The notes: generated by a model not told the origin, from the letters alone. Counted from the stretch's first letter, positions 9,701-18,057 are shown. The stretch: DNA of 64,000 nucleotides from Shewanella sediminis HAW-EB3 (GCF_000018025.1 NC_009831.1:4712001-4776000), one strand, 5' to 3'. Numbers and translations: made by a program.

Positions 9701-9857
9701 CAATCGCTGTGTTTATCTGTACCTGTACATTGGTGATGTCGGGTACGGCATCGATAGGTAACTTTAACGTGTTGTAGACACCCAATAGCGCGATGAGTAG
9801 GGTCATCGCCAGCACCAGTAACCGCCGCCTTAACGCGAAGGAGATGATTGTATCCAT
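6723..9857 (-). CDS. czcA: Heavy-metal efflux RND transporter, CzcA family
   Basis: This is a 1044-residue inner-membrane RND proton antiporter with an N-terminal TM helix, two large periplasmic loops and the internal duplication of TM blocks. The TM4 motif DFGIIVDGAVIIVEN matches the HME-RND subgroup handling divalent cations (Zn/Co/Cd/Ni) rather than the Cu/Ag CusA type. It is the last gene of the operon (adaptor, 12 bp upstream). SD AGGAG lies about 10 bases before its ATG. It would pump metal from periplasm or cytoplasm through the tripartite channel. The exact metal cannot be assigned from sequence. Confidence 0.92.
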   Translation of the reverse strand: MDTIISFALRRRLLVLAMTLLIALLGVYNTLKLPIDAVPDITNVQVQINTAIAGYSPLESEQRLTYVVENAMAGIPNLDHTRSISRYGLSQVTVIFDEGTDIYWARQQIAERLQGIRGELPVEAEPALGPVSSGLGEVFTYSIRALDGALKEDGTPYNAEDLRTIQDWIIRPQLVKVPGVTEINSLGGFEREYQVAPDPGKLLAFKVTIDDVISALERNNRNVGAGYIERNGEQWLVRSPGQLKDLEEIRQVVVTKRDDAPVRIGDVAEVFYGKQLRTGAATQDGEETVLGTAFMLLGENSRVVAKEVGDRLELVNASLPEGIVAEAVYDRTDLVDKAIATVQKNLFEGAVLVIVVLFALLGNFRAALIAALVIPLSMLFAITGMTANRVSGNLMSLGAIDFGIIVDGAVIIVENALRRLGMAQHSYGRLLSLEERLKVVFDATKEVFRPAVFGVLIIMLVYLPIFALSGVEGKMFHPMAFTVVAALIGALILSVTFVPAAIAIFVKGKVNEKENFLMVKARSIYEPVLFFSLKRPVIIVVTAIALMSVTTYQLSRLGSEFLPKLDEGDIAMHAMRITGTGLEQSTEMQKKLELVIGELDEVKHVFSKIGTPEVATDPMPPSVADTILIIKPRDQWADPTKSKEQFIDELREHVEQVPGNNYEFTQPIEMRFNELIAGVRADVALRIYGDDLDTLKAAGDRAEALFHKLDGAKDVRVEQMSGLPTLSIEPNRDHLALLGLTIVDVQQALQTAVSGVPVGLIYEGDRRFKLVVRMADNISQDLRALERLPIALPTELNPDLSYVPLGEVADIKFKVGPNQINRQSGKRHVVVTANVEGRDLGSFIKDTKALMGSELKLPSGYWSEYGGTFEQLESASNRLMILVPLTLLLIFGLLYSAFGSIRDSLIIFSGVPLALTGGVLALVLRDMPLSISAAIGFIALSGIAVLNGVVMLSFIKELKQQGFELMEAIKQGASQRLRPVLMTALVASLGFVPMALNVGTGAEVQRPLATVVIGGIVSSTLLTLVILPVLYLLVYRFSNREGVN

Positions 9858-9869
9858 AATAATTGGCTC

Positions 9870-11168
9870 CTAGTGCACGTGTTTAGCGGCATTTTTCATG
9901 ATGTCCGCTTTTAATAAGTAACTATTTTCGGTGACATATTCGCTATCACTATCCAGTCCGGCCAACACTTCGACATACGCACCATCGCTCTCGCCAAGTT
10001 TCAGCATACGCACCTCGAAGGTGTTGCCATGCTTTACAAATACGGCCGGATTTTCCATAAAGGTTTGCAGCGAATCGACGCGCACCGCTAAAGGCACCCG
10101 CTTAGTACGGGTCTCAATATCGGCCTGAATGTGCATGCCAGGTCGCCAGTGTCCATGTTCGTTTTCGATCACGGCACGCACGCGGGCGATGTGACCGCCT
10201 GTCATGGTTGGCGCTATATAACTGATGGTGCTGCGGGCTGAAGCGCTAACATTTTCGGCATTGTGATCTATATCTTTGTGATCATCCCCTATGGTCACGG
10301 GCTGACCCAGAGAAAGCTTATCTATGCTCTTGGGGAAGGCAGAGAGATCTATCCAGACACTCGACAGATCGCTGATACGTACTAAGGCGCGATTAAAGGT
10401 GTTGTCACCCAGACTCAACAACTGCTCGGTAACCTGACCGCTGGCAGGGCTCTTGACCTGATAAGTTTGCAGTGTGCTTGAGTTGCGCACGGTTGCGATG
10501 ATTTGTCCCTTTTCAACCGAGTCACCTATGCTGACATGAAGCCGTTCGATAACCCCGGCGTAAGGCGCATTAACACTAAACTGCTTATCGGCAATAGGGG
10601 CGACGACCCCAAACAGAGTATCCACAAAGGTGAGCTGTTTACTACCGGCTTGCTGAGTTTGAATCCCGGAAAGTTTCAATAGCCGATCGTTAATCTCAGT
10701 CCGGCCAGTGTAATTGTCGTAGTGCCAGTCGAAAGACTCGCCCTTAAAGCCTGCGTGGACCTCCACCTCGAAAGAGTGAGGCTCGGCGACGCTCTGCTCA
10801 CTCACCAGATAATCTTCTTCAATGACAAAGCTTATTTTGTCTGTTTTGCCGCCGAGGCGATTAAGCAGAAGCTCGAGTTTTATCTCGCTTGGGTCCAACT
10901 TCTCGCCCTTATGGTAAGCATAAACACGCATCTCCGGCGGTATCCCCGACTCGACCATAGTGATCTCAACCTCAAACTCACCACTGTGCAGGAGTCTGCC
11001 ACCATGAGGTCCCTCGGGAACGTGCTCCTCCTTCTCTTCATGGCCATGACCGTGATCGCCACTGGCCCAGGCTAAATTTCCCGGTAGCAGAGTTGAAAAG
11101 CTCAAGGCCGATAGAGTGATAGCTGCCGCCATAAATGCTGATGAAAGCTGATTCAATTTAAAATTCAT
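9870..11168 (-). CDS. czcB: Periplasmic adaptor (membrane fusion) protein, CzcB family
   Basis: This is a 432-residue HlyD/CzcB-type adaptor with a signal peptide. The mature N-terminus is His-rich (GDHGHGHEEKEEH), followed by an extra beta domain seen in CzcB-like adaptors. Then come the lipoyl/barrel-sandwich halves (VNAPYAGVIERL, VKSPASGQV) and a beta-barrel domain. AGGAGA precedes the ATG. The start codon overlaps the stop of the upstream TolC-like gene (TAATG), indicating translational coupling. It links the CzcA-like pump to the outer-membrane channel, and the His-rich tail may bind metal. Confidence 0.9.
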   Translation of the reverse strand: MNFKLNQLSSAFMAAAITLSALSFSTLLPGNLAWASGDHGHGHEEKEEHVPEGPHGGRLLHSGEFEVEITMVESGIPPEMRVYAYHKGEKLDPSEIKLELLLNRLGGKTDKISFVIEEDYLVSEQSVAEPHSFEVEVHAGFKGESFDWHYDNYTGRTEINDRLLKLSGIQTQQAGSKQLTFVDTLFGVVAPIADKQFSVNAPYAGVIERLHVSIGDSVEKGQIIATVRNSSTLQTYQVKSPASGQVTEQLLSLGDNTFNRALVRISDLSSVWIDLSAFPKSIDKLSLGQPVTIGDDHKDIDHNAENVSASARSTISYIAPTMTGGHIARVRAVIENEHGHWRPGMHIQADIETRTKRVPLAVRVDSLQTFMENPAVFVKHGNTFEVRMLKLGESDGAYVEVLAGLDSDSEYVTENSYLLKADIMKNAAKHVH

Positions 11169-12514
11169 TATCTGTTCTCCTGTGCCACAAACGGCGTCAT
11201 GTTTGAACGTGCATTTGAGCTAAAGTTTGAGTCAGTGGCAGTCATTGATTGTCCGGTAATGCGCTCGAGTTCTAGCCTCTGTTGATAGACAGCCACTTTG
11301 ACTTCGATAAGCTCCCGCTCTATGGCAAACAGCTCAGATTGGGCATCGACCAGCTGCAGTACATTGGTTTGCCCCGTTTGATAGGCACCTTGGGTGTCTT
11401 CGAGTAACCGTTGTGCCAGAGGCAAAACTTGCTGTTGGATACGGCTTGCTTGCCGGGCGTTATTGACCATGACCTGATGAATCTCCATCAATGAAAGCCT
11501 TAGTTGACCGCGGACCAATTTTTGCTGCTCCATCGCCCTGTCTTCATTGGCTTTAGCGGCCAATATATTGCCTTGGTTGGGATTAGAGAGAGGAATGGGC
11601 ATAGAGAAGTTGAACATCAAGGCACCGTCATCGAACCCCTCATAACTTCGAACTCCCATCCCCAATGTCACATCATATTGCGCCTTAGATTCCTCCATAC
11701 GGCGCTTGGCGTACATCAAACGCTCGACGCTTAACAGCTGCAGATATTGAGGAGCGGTTTCGATAGCGTTGAGCACGCTCGCCGCTGTGGGGAGCGTCAA
11801 TGACAGGTCCAGAGTACCAAGGGCACGGGTGAAGTGAGGTTCCCTCGACCACATGGCCGCTAAGCGCAGTCGGGCAAGCCTTGTCTCGCCATCGAGCTGC
11901 TCCTTGACCGCCTTCGTTCGAGACAGACGCAGGGCCATCTTAGTCACATCGGCTTGAATCACCGCCCCGGCATTGGCGCGAGACTCTATCGCCTTCAAAG
12001 CGGTCTGCTCAACCAAAAAACGTCTTTCGCTCCAGTCTTGCAGGGCTTGCAGGCGCAGTAGTTGATAATAACGCCCTGTGGCCTCGGCCAGGATATCCAG
12101 ACGCAATATCTCATATTCACTTAGCTTTTGACGCTCTGTGGCTTGAGCCACATCGACGCGGCGCTGACGTTTACCACCCAGCTCGATAAGTTGGCTTAAT
12201 GCCAGAGTGATCTCGGCATTATCGACGCCTTGTCTCTCACCTGTGCCCAGCACATTTTCAACTTCGACAGAAAACTCAGGATTAGGCGAGATCCCAGCTT
12301 GTATGGTCAGGGCTTCACTGACCCTGAGTTCATAGGGAAAGCTTTGTAGTTGAACATTGTTGAGCAAGGTTTTTTCCAGTACCCAAGGCAGATTAACCTT
12401 GCCTTGGTCTGACTGGGCAACACTCTTGCCTGCATATAATGCAAGCACGCACAGACTCACGGTGACCAGCGCACGTTGGCAGGCCACGAGTGTGATCTCT
12501 TGATATCTCTTCAC
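11168..12514 (-). CDS. czcC: Outer-membrane TolC-family channel, CzcC type
   Basis: This encodes a 448-residue TolC-superfamily protein with a signal peptide and two OEP repeats of long amphipathic helices, e.g. ELGGKRQRRVDVAQA and QTGQTNVLQLVDAQSELF, the latter typical of the second repeat. It starts at a GTG with GGAG about 10 bases upstream. It is the first large gene of the czcCBA-type operon, overlapping the adaptor by one base, and forms the outer-membrane exit duct. Confidence 0.88.
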   Translation of the reverse strand: MKRYQEITLVACQRALVTVSLCVLALYAGKSVAQSDQGKVNLPWVLEKTLLNNVQLQSFPYELRVSEALTIQAGISPNPEFSVEVENVLGTGERQGVDNAEITLALSQLIELGGKRQRRVDVAQATERQKLSEYEILRLDILAEATGRYYQLLRLQALQDWSERRFLVEQTALKAIESRANAGAVIQADVTKMALRLSRTKAVKEQLDGETRLARLRLAAMWSREPHFTRALGTLDLSLTLPTAASVLNAIETAPQYLQLLSVERLMYAKRRMEESKAQYDVTLGMGVRSYEGFDDGALMFNFSMPIPLSNPNQGNILAAKANEDRAMEQQKLVRGQLRLSLMEIHQVMVNNARQASRIQQQVLPLAQRLLEDTQGAYQTGQTNVLQLVDAQSELFAIERELIEVKVAVYQQRLELERITGQSMTATDSNFSSNARSNMTPFVAQENR

Positions 12515-12651
12515 GAGAATAAACTCCGGTTATCGCCTGAACACATGACGATGCGAGTCGCGTCTTATCGAAAATAGACACGGCAACTCACCTCAGCCAC
12601 AACTTGTTGCAGGCAGATTTAATAAATAAAAATTATATAAATAACGTGGAG

Positions 12652-13050
12652 TTAACTATGAGGAGGGGGAATGGGTGGTGCGTAATTTCTATCTTGGTAA
12701 CTTATAAGAAACGGACTTTCACCTTCGACTCGATTGACGTCACAGGCAAAGTGTAGCTCCATAGGTGGATGGCAGGAGGTATGAAAATCGTCATCATGTT
12801 CCTCTTGCTCGCTGGCCGCAGAGACATGACAGATGTGCCCCTGAACATGACAGCAATCTTCTTGCTTTTCACCGAAAGGAACCGCTTGAGCTTGCGAGAC
12901 CTCTTGTGAGGCATCTTTTGAGGCAAGTTCATTCGTGTGGATGTCTGACGCCACACAGGTTGGAAATAACTGAGACACGAAAACCACCAGCAGGAGAACC
13001 AGTGTCAACTTAGATTGTAAAACCTGTGTTGAAGCCTTCGTGTTGAACAA
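12652..13050 (-). CDS. Small exported Cys/His-rich protein upstream of czcCBA (CzcI-like by position)
   Basis: About 132 residues with a hydrophobic N-terminal export signal. The mature part is rich in Cys and His: EDCCHVQGHICHV, EEHDDDFHTSCHPP and a later FACD, which is suggestive of metal binding. No ATG is available in frame. TTG codons occur at 13068 and 13050, and the latter has AGGAAA six bases upstream, so I chose it. It precedes the efflux operon by about 140 bp in the same direction and may encode a periplasmic metal-sensing or buffering protein analogous to CzcI. I do not recognise a named family. Confidence 0.6.
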   Translation of the reverse strand: MFNTKASTQVLQSKLTLVLLLVVFVSQLFPTCVASDIHTNELASKDASQEVSQAQAVPFGEKQEDCCHVQGHICHVSAASEQEEHDDDFHTSCHPPMELHFACDVNRVEGESPFLISYQDRNYAPPIPPPHS

Positions 13051-13068
13051 GCAATATTTCCTAATCAA

Positions 13069-13119
13069 ATGACTATCGAGCTAAAATGACTATCGAACTA
13101 AAATGATTCTCGAACTAAA
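13069..13119. repeat. Three tandem 17-bp repeats upstream of metal-efflux operon
   Basis: Unit ATGACTATCGAGCTAAA occurs three times head-to-tail: copies 1 and 2 differ by one base, and copy 3 has two further changes. The array abuts the start region of the small Cys/His-rich gene, within the probable promoter or leader of the czc-type operon. Confidence 0.8.
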
Positions 13120-13365
13120 GAGTGAAACTAAAGCTCGCAATTCAGAGTGAGGCGGTATTCCCCCCCCTGTTAAACTAATGCCGTATTAGACCAGAGTCAG
13201 ATTTTAAGATCTAGAAACAAGATATCGATAATGACTAATTTACATGGGTAAATGAAATTTTCGTGATACAGCACTAAGAATCGGGGGGTGAATAACCAGA
13301 TATGACCAAGGCCATCATCTTTATACCGATTGGTATTAGATGGCCCGGAGATTCAACGTGTTTGA

Positions 13366-14142
13366 TTACATCAAGGGAACGATTTCGCGGAAAGGCTTAT
13401 TCTGCTCATAGGTCTGAAGACGCTCCTCAAACTCCCCCGAACGATGTGCCTCTTCGCTATGCTTCAGAGCATCGATGGCTTTTAGCTGCGTCATAATCGC
13501 CGCACTGTAGTCACCGGTTTCAGCATAGGCCGCAGCCAGATTATCAAGGTTAGTCGGATCATCACGATTCGAATCAACCAGGCTCTGTGCTAACTGCAGG
13601 GCTTTATCACCATTTCGGTATTCCTCTTCCGGACAGGTAGATAAGATCCAGGCAACATTCCCCAATGAAACTTCATCGCCGACCGAACTGAATCGGTCAA
13701 CTGCTTTACCACAGTTCCGTTCCACACCATTCCCACCGGCGGCATAGATAAAACCGAGCCTGAATTGAGCCCACTTATTGCCCTGTTCGCTTAAAGAGAG
13801 ATACCAGCGCTCTGCAACCGTCAGGTCACGTTCAATAATATTGCCTTCGAATGAGAGATCGGCCAGCGTCTGTTGAGCCTTAGGATGACCCTGCTCTGCT
13901 GCCAGTGAGACCCATTTAATCCCCTGTTCTTGATCTTGCTCTACGAAACGTCCGGACAGATACATGAGGCCGAGAAGAAACTGTGCTTCTTTCTCGCCTT
14001 GAGAGGCTTTCAGCTGAATATGGGCTAATTTACTCGCTGCGACTTCTGCCACTGGCTGAGGAATTGAAAATGCATTAGTTGTAGTACTCGTCAAGAGTAA
14101 TATGACAAAACCAACGCCTACAAATAACGGATGATATTTCAA
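13366..14142 (-). CDS. Exported Sel1-repeat (TPR-like) protein
   Basis: This encodes about 258 residues with an N-terminal signal peptide ending near TTTNAFS. At least three Sel1-like repeats are visible (LLGLMYLSGRFVEQDQEQGIKW, then AEQGHPKAQQTLADL, then GNKWAQFRLGFIYAAGG), followed by a C-terminal TPR-like segment. The frame opens at 14148, but TAGGAG lies six bases before the TTG at 14142, which I take as the start. Sel1 proteins are alpha-helical scaffolds; no partner is identifiable. It stands alone, divergent from crp. Confidence 0.8.
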   Translation of the reverse strand: MKYHPLFVGVGFVILLLTSTTTNAFSIPQPVAEVAASKLAHIQLKASQGEKEAQFLLGLMYLSGRFVEQDQEQGIKWVSLAAEQGHPKAQQTLADLSFEGNIIERDLTVAERWYLSLSEQGNKWAQFRLGFIYAAGGNGVERNCGKAVDRFSSVGDEVSLGNVAWILSTCPEEEYRNGDKALQLAQSLVDSNRDDPTNLDNLAAAYAETGDYSAAIMTQLKAIDALKHSEEAHRSGEFEERLQTYEQNKPFREIVPLM

Positions 14143-14589
14143 AAACAACTCCTATCGAAATCTGCATACGAACCAGCCCGCAAAGGGGGTTTACGGTTGA
14201 AAAAAATAAATTGGAACAACAAAAAAAAAGCAGTAAAAACTCAATACAAAACGCTCATTTCCCCTGAGTTAGCCAGATTTAACAGCCAAAGTCGAGAAAA
14301 AGTGTGTTTCACACTCAGTTTATGACAAATAAATATCGAACAAGTTCGACCGGAAACGGAGGTAAGATGTGATTAAGTCGGCATTGTTAAACCAATCAAT
14401 GCATATTTATACGGTATTAGTTGACTTATATCACTAATGTATCAAAATAAACATCAATATAGATAGCCTGTTACGAACATTCATTCTTTCTAAACCTAGA
14501 TCTCTATCTAGGTTTTGTTGACTTAATTGACGTAAACTGCTTATTTAGCATATTCTTGTATTTACATTAAACTGTCGAGGAACATAGGC
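14143..14589 (+). promoter_or_regulatory. Upstream region of crp / Sel1 gene (447 bp)
   Basis: AT-rich intergenic region holding the divergent promoters. A dyad AGTGTG-TTT-CACACT occurs near 14304-14318; its spacing does not fit a classical CRP site (TGTGA-N6-TCACA). No convincing ORF is seen. GAGGA about 9 bases before 14590 is the crp ribosome binding site. Confidence 0.5.
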
Positions 14590-15225
14590 ATGGCTCTGAT
14601 TGGTAAGCCTAAACCGGATCCTACTTTGGAATGGTTTTTATCACACTGTCACATTCATAAGTATCCAGCCAAAAGCACTTTGATCCACGCTGGTGAAGAA
14701 TCGGATACGCTTTATTACATCGTTAAAGGTTCTGTCGCTGTTTTGATCAAAGACGAAGAAGGCAAAGAGATGATCCTCTCTTACCTGAATCAAGGCGACT
14801 TCATCGGTGAACTTGGTCTGTTTGAAGAGCAAGCCGAACGAACTGCTTGGGTACGTGCTAAGCAACCTTGTGAAATTGCAGAAATATCTTACAAGAAATT
14901 TAAGCAGCTTATCCAGGTTAACCCTGAAATTTTGATGAAGCTTTCTTCTCAGATGGCATATCGTCTGCATAGCACCAGCCAGAAAGTTGGTGATCTTGCA
15001 TTCCTTGATGTCGCAGGAAGAATCGCTCAAACATTATTACATTTGGCAAAACAGCCTGATGCAATGACTCACCCGGATGGCATGCAGATCAAGATCACTC
15101 GTCAAGAGATTGGTCAAATTGTTGGTTGTTCACGTGAGACTGTGGGACGTATTCTTAAGATGCTTGAAGAGCAAAGCCTGATTCAAGCTCACGGTAAAAC
15201 AATCGTGGTTTACGGCACGCGCTAA
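14590..15225 (+). CDS. crp: cAMP receptor protein CRP
   Basis: This 211-residue protein is almost colinear with E. coli CRP, with long identical stretches such as [12 protein letters not shown] and [15 protein letters not shown]. The cAMP-binding jelly roll contains GELGLFEE and the Arg/Ser phosphate-binding region ([10 protein letters not shown]). The HTH recognition helix RETVGR is intact, so DNA specificity should be the classical TGTGA-N6-TCACA. In Shewanella, CRP is a main activator of anaerobic respiration genes. It is followed by a strong terminator. In E. coli, crp is near yheSTU-prkB, and the same neighbourhood is seen here with inserted genes. Confidence 0.97.
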   Translation: MALIGKPKPDPTLEWFLSHCHIHKYPAKSTLIHAGEESDTLYYIVKGSVAVLIKDEEGKEMILSYLNQGDFIGELGLFEEQAERTAWVRAKQPCEIAEISYKKFKQLIQVNPEILMKLSSQMAYRLHSTSQKVGDLAFLDVAGRIAQTLLHLAKQPDAMTHPDGMQIKITRQEIGQIVGCSRETVGRILKMLEEQSLIQAHGKTIVVYGTR

Positions 15226-15263
15226 GCTAACATTAAGTTAGATTTAAGACAGCTTCGATAAAG

Positions 15264-15294
15264 TGGCCTGAGATAATCTCAGGCCATTTTTTTT
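15264..15294 (+). terminator. Rho-independent terminator after crp, touching next RBS
   Basis: A 10-bp perfect stem TGGCCTGAGA/TCTCAGGCCA, three-base loop and eight T residues. The T-run runs directly into GGAGA, the ribosome binding site of the PepSY gene, leaving no room for a promoter between them. Confidence 0.9.
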
Positions 15295-15307
15295 GGAGAT
15301 AATATTA

Positions 15308-15646
15308 ATGACAAGGGCACTGTTTATTAGCTTTTTAGCTCTTGCGGCCTTAATGCCAATGACAGGACACACATCCAGCCTGATTGAACTTGAACATTAT
15401 GAAGCTAAACAATTGGTTAGCTCAGGAAAAATTCTATCTCTCGATGTGACCCTATCTAAAACCAAGCATTTTTGTGACGGCAAACTTATCGATGCGCACC
15501 TTTATCGTGAAGATGGAAAGTGGCGTTATGATTTGCAAATTAAGGCTCAACGTGGCCAAATCATAGATCTGAGTCTGGACGCTAGTACCGGACAGCCCGA
15601 TCCCTATAAATCGTTACCCAATGACTGCAGAGCTTTTGAGAATTAG
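15308..15646 (+). CDS. Small exported PepSY-domain protein
   Basis: This encodes 112 residues with a signal peptide (MTRALFISFLALAALMPMTGHTSS). A single PepSY-like domain follows: HYEAKQLVSSGKILSL, then YREDGKWRYDLQIKAQRGQIIDLSLDASTG. The ATG at 15308 has GGAGA 8 bases upstream; the TTG further upstream lies inside the terminator and is unlikely. It is 47 bp ahead of a PhoP-like/PhoQ-like pair. Periplasmic PepSY proteins beside two-component systems are common and are thought to modulate the sensor, but this is inference here. Confidence 0.8.
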   Translation: MTRALFISFLALAALMPMTGHTSSLIELEHYEAKQLVSSGKILSLDVTLSKTKHFCDGKLIDAHLYREDGKWRYDLQIKAQRGQIIDLSLDASTGQPDPYKSLPNDCRAFEN

Positions 15647-15693
15647 TTCAATGTTTCATTTGGGACAACGATACCATTTGATGACAGGTTAAT

Positions 15694-16368
15694 ATGAAAC
15701 TACTGCTCGTTGAAGATAATGCGCTACTCGTTGAAGAACTCGAAAAACAACTCAAGCAAGCCGGTTACGTTACTGATGTGACAGATAAGGCAGCCGAAGC
15801 CGATTACCTGCTAAAAGAGACAAATTACGATTGCGTGATCTTAGATATTGGCCTGCCCGATGGTAATGGTCTCGAACTACTCGAACGCTGGCGAAACCAA
15901 GGAATTAATACACCGGTCATCATGTTAACGGCGCGAAGTCAGTGGCATGAAAAGGTCGAAGGCTTTAATGCCGGTGCCGATGATTACTTAGGTAAACCTT
16001 TTCATACTCAAGAACTGCTGGCAAGAATACATGCACTCATTCAGCGTGCTCACGGCAAAGCAAGCTTGCCATCGAAGGAGCTGAGTTTCTCAGGAGTTAC
16101 ACTCGACGAAAACCAACAATCAGTGATGGTTGGATCGAATTTATTTGAGCTCACGGCGATGGAGTTCAGGTTACTCAAGATTTTTCTGATGTCACCACAG
16201 AAACTGCTCTCAAAATCTCAACTCACAGATAAGCTGTATCAATTCGATGATGAAAAAGAGAGTAATGTCGTAGAGGTCTATGTCACCCATCTACGTAAGA
16301 AGCTAGGTAAAACAGCCATTGAGACACGACGTGGACAAGGTTATATCTTCCACGGCATCAGAGAATGA
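15694..16368 (+). CDS. OmpR-family response regulator, PhoP-like
   Basis: This 224-residue regulator has a receiver domain (LLVEDN, phospho-acceptor Asp in CVILDIGLPDGNG, Thr in MLTAR, Lys in LGKPF). A C-terminal winged helix has the late motif ESNVVEVYVTHLRKKLG and ETRRGQGY. The sequence is closest in character to PhoP/QseB-type regulators. AGG precedes the ATG at proper distance. The stop overlaps the kinase start (ATGA), so the two are translationally coupled. It likely responds to envelope signals sensed by the partner; target genes are unknown. Confidence 0.88.
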   Translation: MKLLLVEDNALLVEELEKQLKQAGYVTDVTDKAAEADYLLKETNYDCVILDIGLPDGNGLELLERWRNQGINTPVIMLTARSQWHEKVEGFNAGADDYLGKPFHTQELLARIHALIQRAHGKASLPSKELSFSGVTLDENQQSVMVGSNLFELTAMEFRLLKIFLMSPQKLLSKSQLTDKLYQFDDEKESNVVEVYVTHLRKKLGKTAIETRRGQGYIFHGIRE

Positions 16369-17690
16369 TATCGATTCGAACTAAGCTCAGTCTCTGGCTT
16401 ACGGGGTTAGTCATCTTATCGACGGTCGTTGGCATTATCTTTTTCGAGTCTATGTTGAGACAGGCATTCCACGATTCGATTATCGCGAGATTACAGGAAG
16501 ATATTGAACAGGTTATGCTGGCCACTCACCTTCAGGGAGATGAGCTAAGCATAGATCAAAGCCAGCTATCAGGCTTCTATAAGCCGGTATTTTCAGGCCG
16601 TTATTATCAGCTCAATCTGCCGGACCAGGAGATCCGCTCGAGATCGCTTTGGGATCAGAAACTCGAAATTTTGCCACTGAAAAAGGGGGATAGTCGTGTC
16701 TGGCAAACCAAAGGGCCCCAAAATCATGATATCCAACTCCTCTCTATCGGACTCAGCTCTGACTCTCTCAATGTCGATGCCACTCTAACCGTTGCACAAG
16801 ACCTGAGTATTGGGCGTAAAATTTTTACTCAAATTTACGGCACAAAACTGGGTGTCAACCTGGCGATGTTATTAACCATGATAGCCGGCATTTTTCTGGT
16901 ATTGAGACAATCTTTTAAGCCAATTAACCATATGCAATCGGCCCTCTCAAAACTCAGAGAGGGAGAGATAACTTCGTTAGAGATCGAAAAGATCCCTCCG
17001 GAGTTGCAGGGGTTAGCCTCGACCTACAATGAGCTGCTGCAGTACTCAAGTAAGCAACTCGAAAGAAGCCGCAATAATATCGGTAATCTAAGCCATGGGT
17101 TAAAGACGCCGCTGGCGGTGATGCAGCAACAGGTAGAAGCTTTGGGACTCAAAGATCCCGATGCGGCGATAGCGCTTCAAAAGCAGCTGGACTTAGTCCA
17201 CAAGATGATCGAGAGAAAACTCGCTGCCGCTCGGATCACCGGAGAGATGTTACCGGCGGCTCAGATGCAACTCCCCAAAGATTTAGACGATCTTTGCCAG
17301 ACATTGAGCAAGGTACATTTTCATAAGCAGATTCAGTGCAATATCCATATTCCGGAGAAACTGTTAAGACTGCCCCTTCATAGGGAAGATGGCATGGAGC
17401 TCATCGGAAACTTACTCGATAATGCCCACAAATGGGCTAAATCACGGGTGGAGATAGGTGCAAGCATTGAAGATGACGCCATCTGTCTCATCATTGAAGA
17501 TGACGGCCCCGGTGTCGCGAGTGAGGAACTGGCTCAACTGACCAGTCGTGGTAAACGCTTAGATGAGGCGACCATGGGTCATGGCCTGGGGCTCTCTATC
17601 GTAAAAGATATTGCCGAACAATATGAGATTGATTTGCAATTTACCCATAGCGAACAATTCGGTGGGTTAAAAGTCAGTTTAACCTTCTAA
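16365..17690 (+). CDS. Sensor histidine kinase, PhoQ-like
   Basis: This is a 441-residue membrane kinase with TM helices near residues 8-28 and about 163-183, and a roughly 130-residue periplasmic sensor between them. The H-box GNLSHGLKTPLAVMQ has the Leu-Lys-Thr-Pro variant typical of PhoQ. The ATPase domain has NLLDNAHKWAK, EDDGPGV and GHGLGLSIVKDI. It overlaps the regulator by 4 bases and is followed by an intrinsic terminator. The ligand is unknown; divalent cations or peptides are sensed by PhoQ, but acidic patches cannot be judged here. Confidence 0.88.
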   Translation: MISIRTKLSLWLTGLVILSTVVGIIFFESMLRQAFHDSIIARLQEDIEQVMLATHLQGDELSIDQSQLSGFYKPVFSGRYYQLNLPDQEIRSRSLWDQKLEILPLKKGDSRVWQTKGPQNHDIQLLSIGLSSDSLNVDATLTVAQDLSIGRKIFTQIYGTKLGVNLAMLLTMIAGIFLVLRQSFKPINHMQSALSKLREGEITSLEIEKIPPELQGLASTYNELLQYSSKQLERSRNNIGNLSHGLKTPLAVMQQQVEALGLKDPDAAIALQKQLDLVHKMIERKLAAARITGEMLPAAQMQLPKDLDDLCQTLSKVHFHKQIQCNIHIPEKLLRLPLHREDGMELIGNLLDNAHKWAKSRVEIGASIEDDAICLIIEDDGPGVASEELAQLTSRGKRLDEATMGHGLGLSIVKDIAEQYEIDLQFTHSEQFGGLKVSLTF

Positions 17691-17758
17691 CACCAATCGC
17701 TATAACTGAGCCAATTCGGGCTCTGCCTAGTCCTAAAATAGGTTGACGGTCTTTATTA

Positions 17759-17788
17759 AGCCAGTTGGAACTCCCGACTGGCTTTTTT
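17759..17788 (+). terminator. Rho-independent terminator of the PepSY/PhoP/PhoQ-like operon
   Basis: AGCCAGT (17759-17765) pairs with ACTGGCT (17777-17783), followed by six T. The first 50-bp tandem repeat starts immediately at its T-run. Confidence 0.85.
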
Positions 17789-18008
17789 ATGTCTGGAACA
17801 TTTATGCCACACCCCATGGATGGTTAGGTGTGGTATTTATGTCTGGAACATTTATGCCACACCCCACGGATGGAAAGGTGTGGTATTTATGTCTGGAGCA
17901 TTTATGCCACACCCCATGGATGGTTAGGTGTGGTATTTATGTCTGGAGCATTTATGCCACACCCCATGGATGGTTAGGTGTGGTATTTATGTCTGGAACA
18001 TTTATGCC
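17789..18008. repeat. 50-bp tandem repeat array (four full copies plus a partial)
   Basis: A 50-bp unit starting ATGTCTGGAACATTTATGCC begins at 17789, 17839, 17889, 17939 and 17989; the last copy is cut after about 20 bases. Each full unit contains the inverted repeat CCACACC ... GGTGTGG. Copies differ by a few substitutions (AACA/AGCA, ATGGATGGTTA/ACGGATGGAAA). Because 50 is not a multiple of 3, the frame changes in each unit, so it is not a coding repeat. Confidence 0.9.
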
Positions 18009-18057
18009 AATGCCGTATTGATGCCGGGAGCATCATTGGCCCATGGCAAACAGACAT

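Noticed and set aside
14304..14318. CRP autoregulation site upstream of crp
   Set aside because: The dyad AGTGTG-N3-CACACT has the wrong half-site and spacing for CRP.
14131..14325. Rightward 64-codon ORF before crp
   Set aside because: AT-rich, overlaps the start of the Sel1 gene on the other strand and has Lys-rich low-complexity content; likely chance.
17789..18008. CRISPR array
   Set aside because: Copies are directly contiguous at a 50-bp period with no unique spacers, and there are no cas genes.
17743..18021. Open frame of 92 codons with repeated peptide words
   Set aside because: It is produced by the 50-bp repeats read in shifting frames, starts at a TTG and contains the operon terminator.
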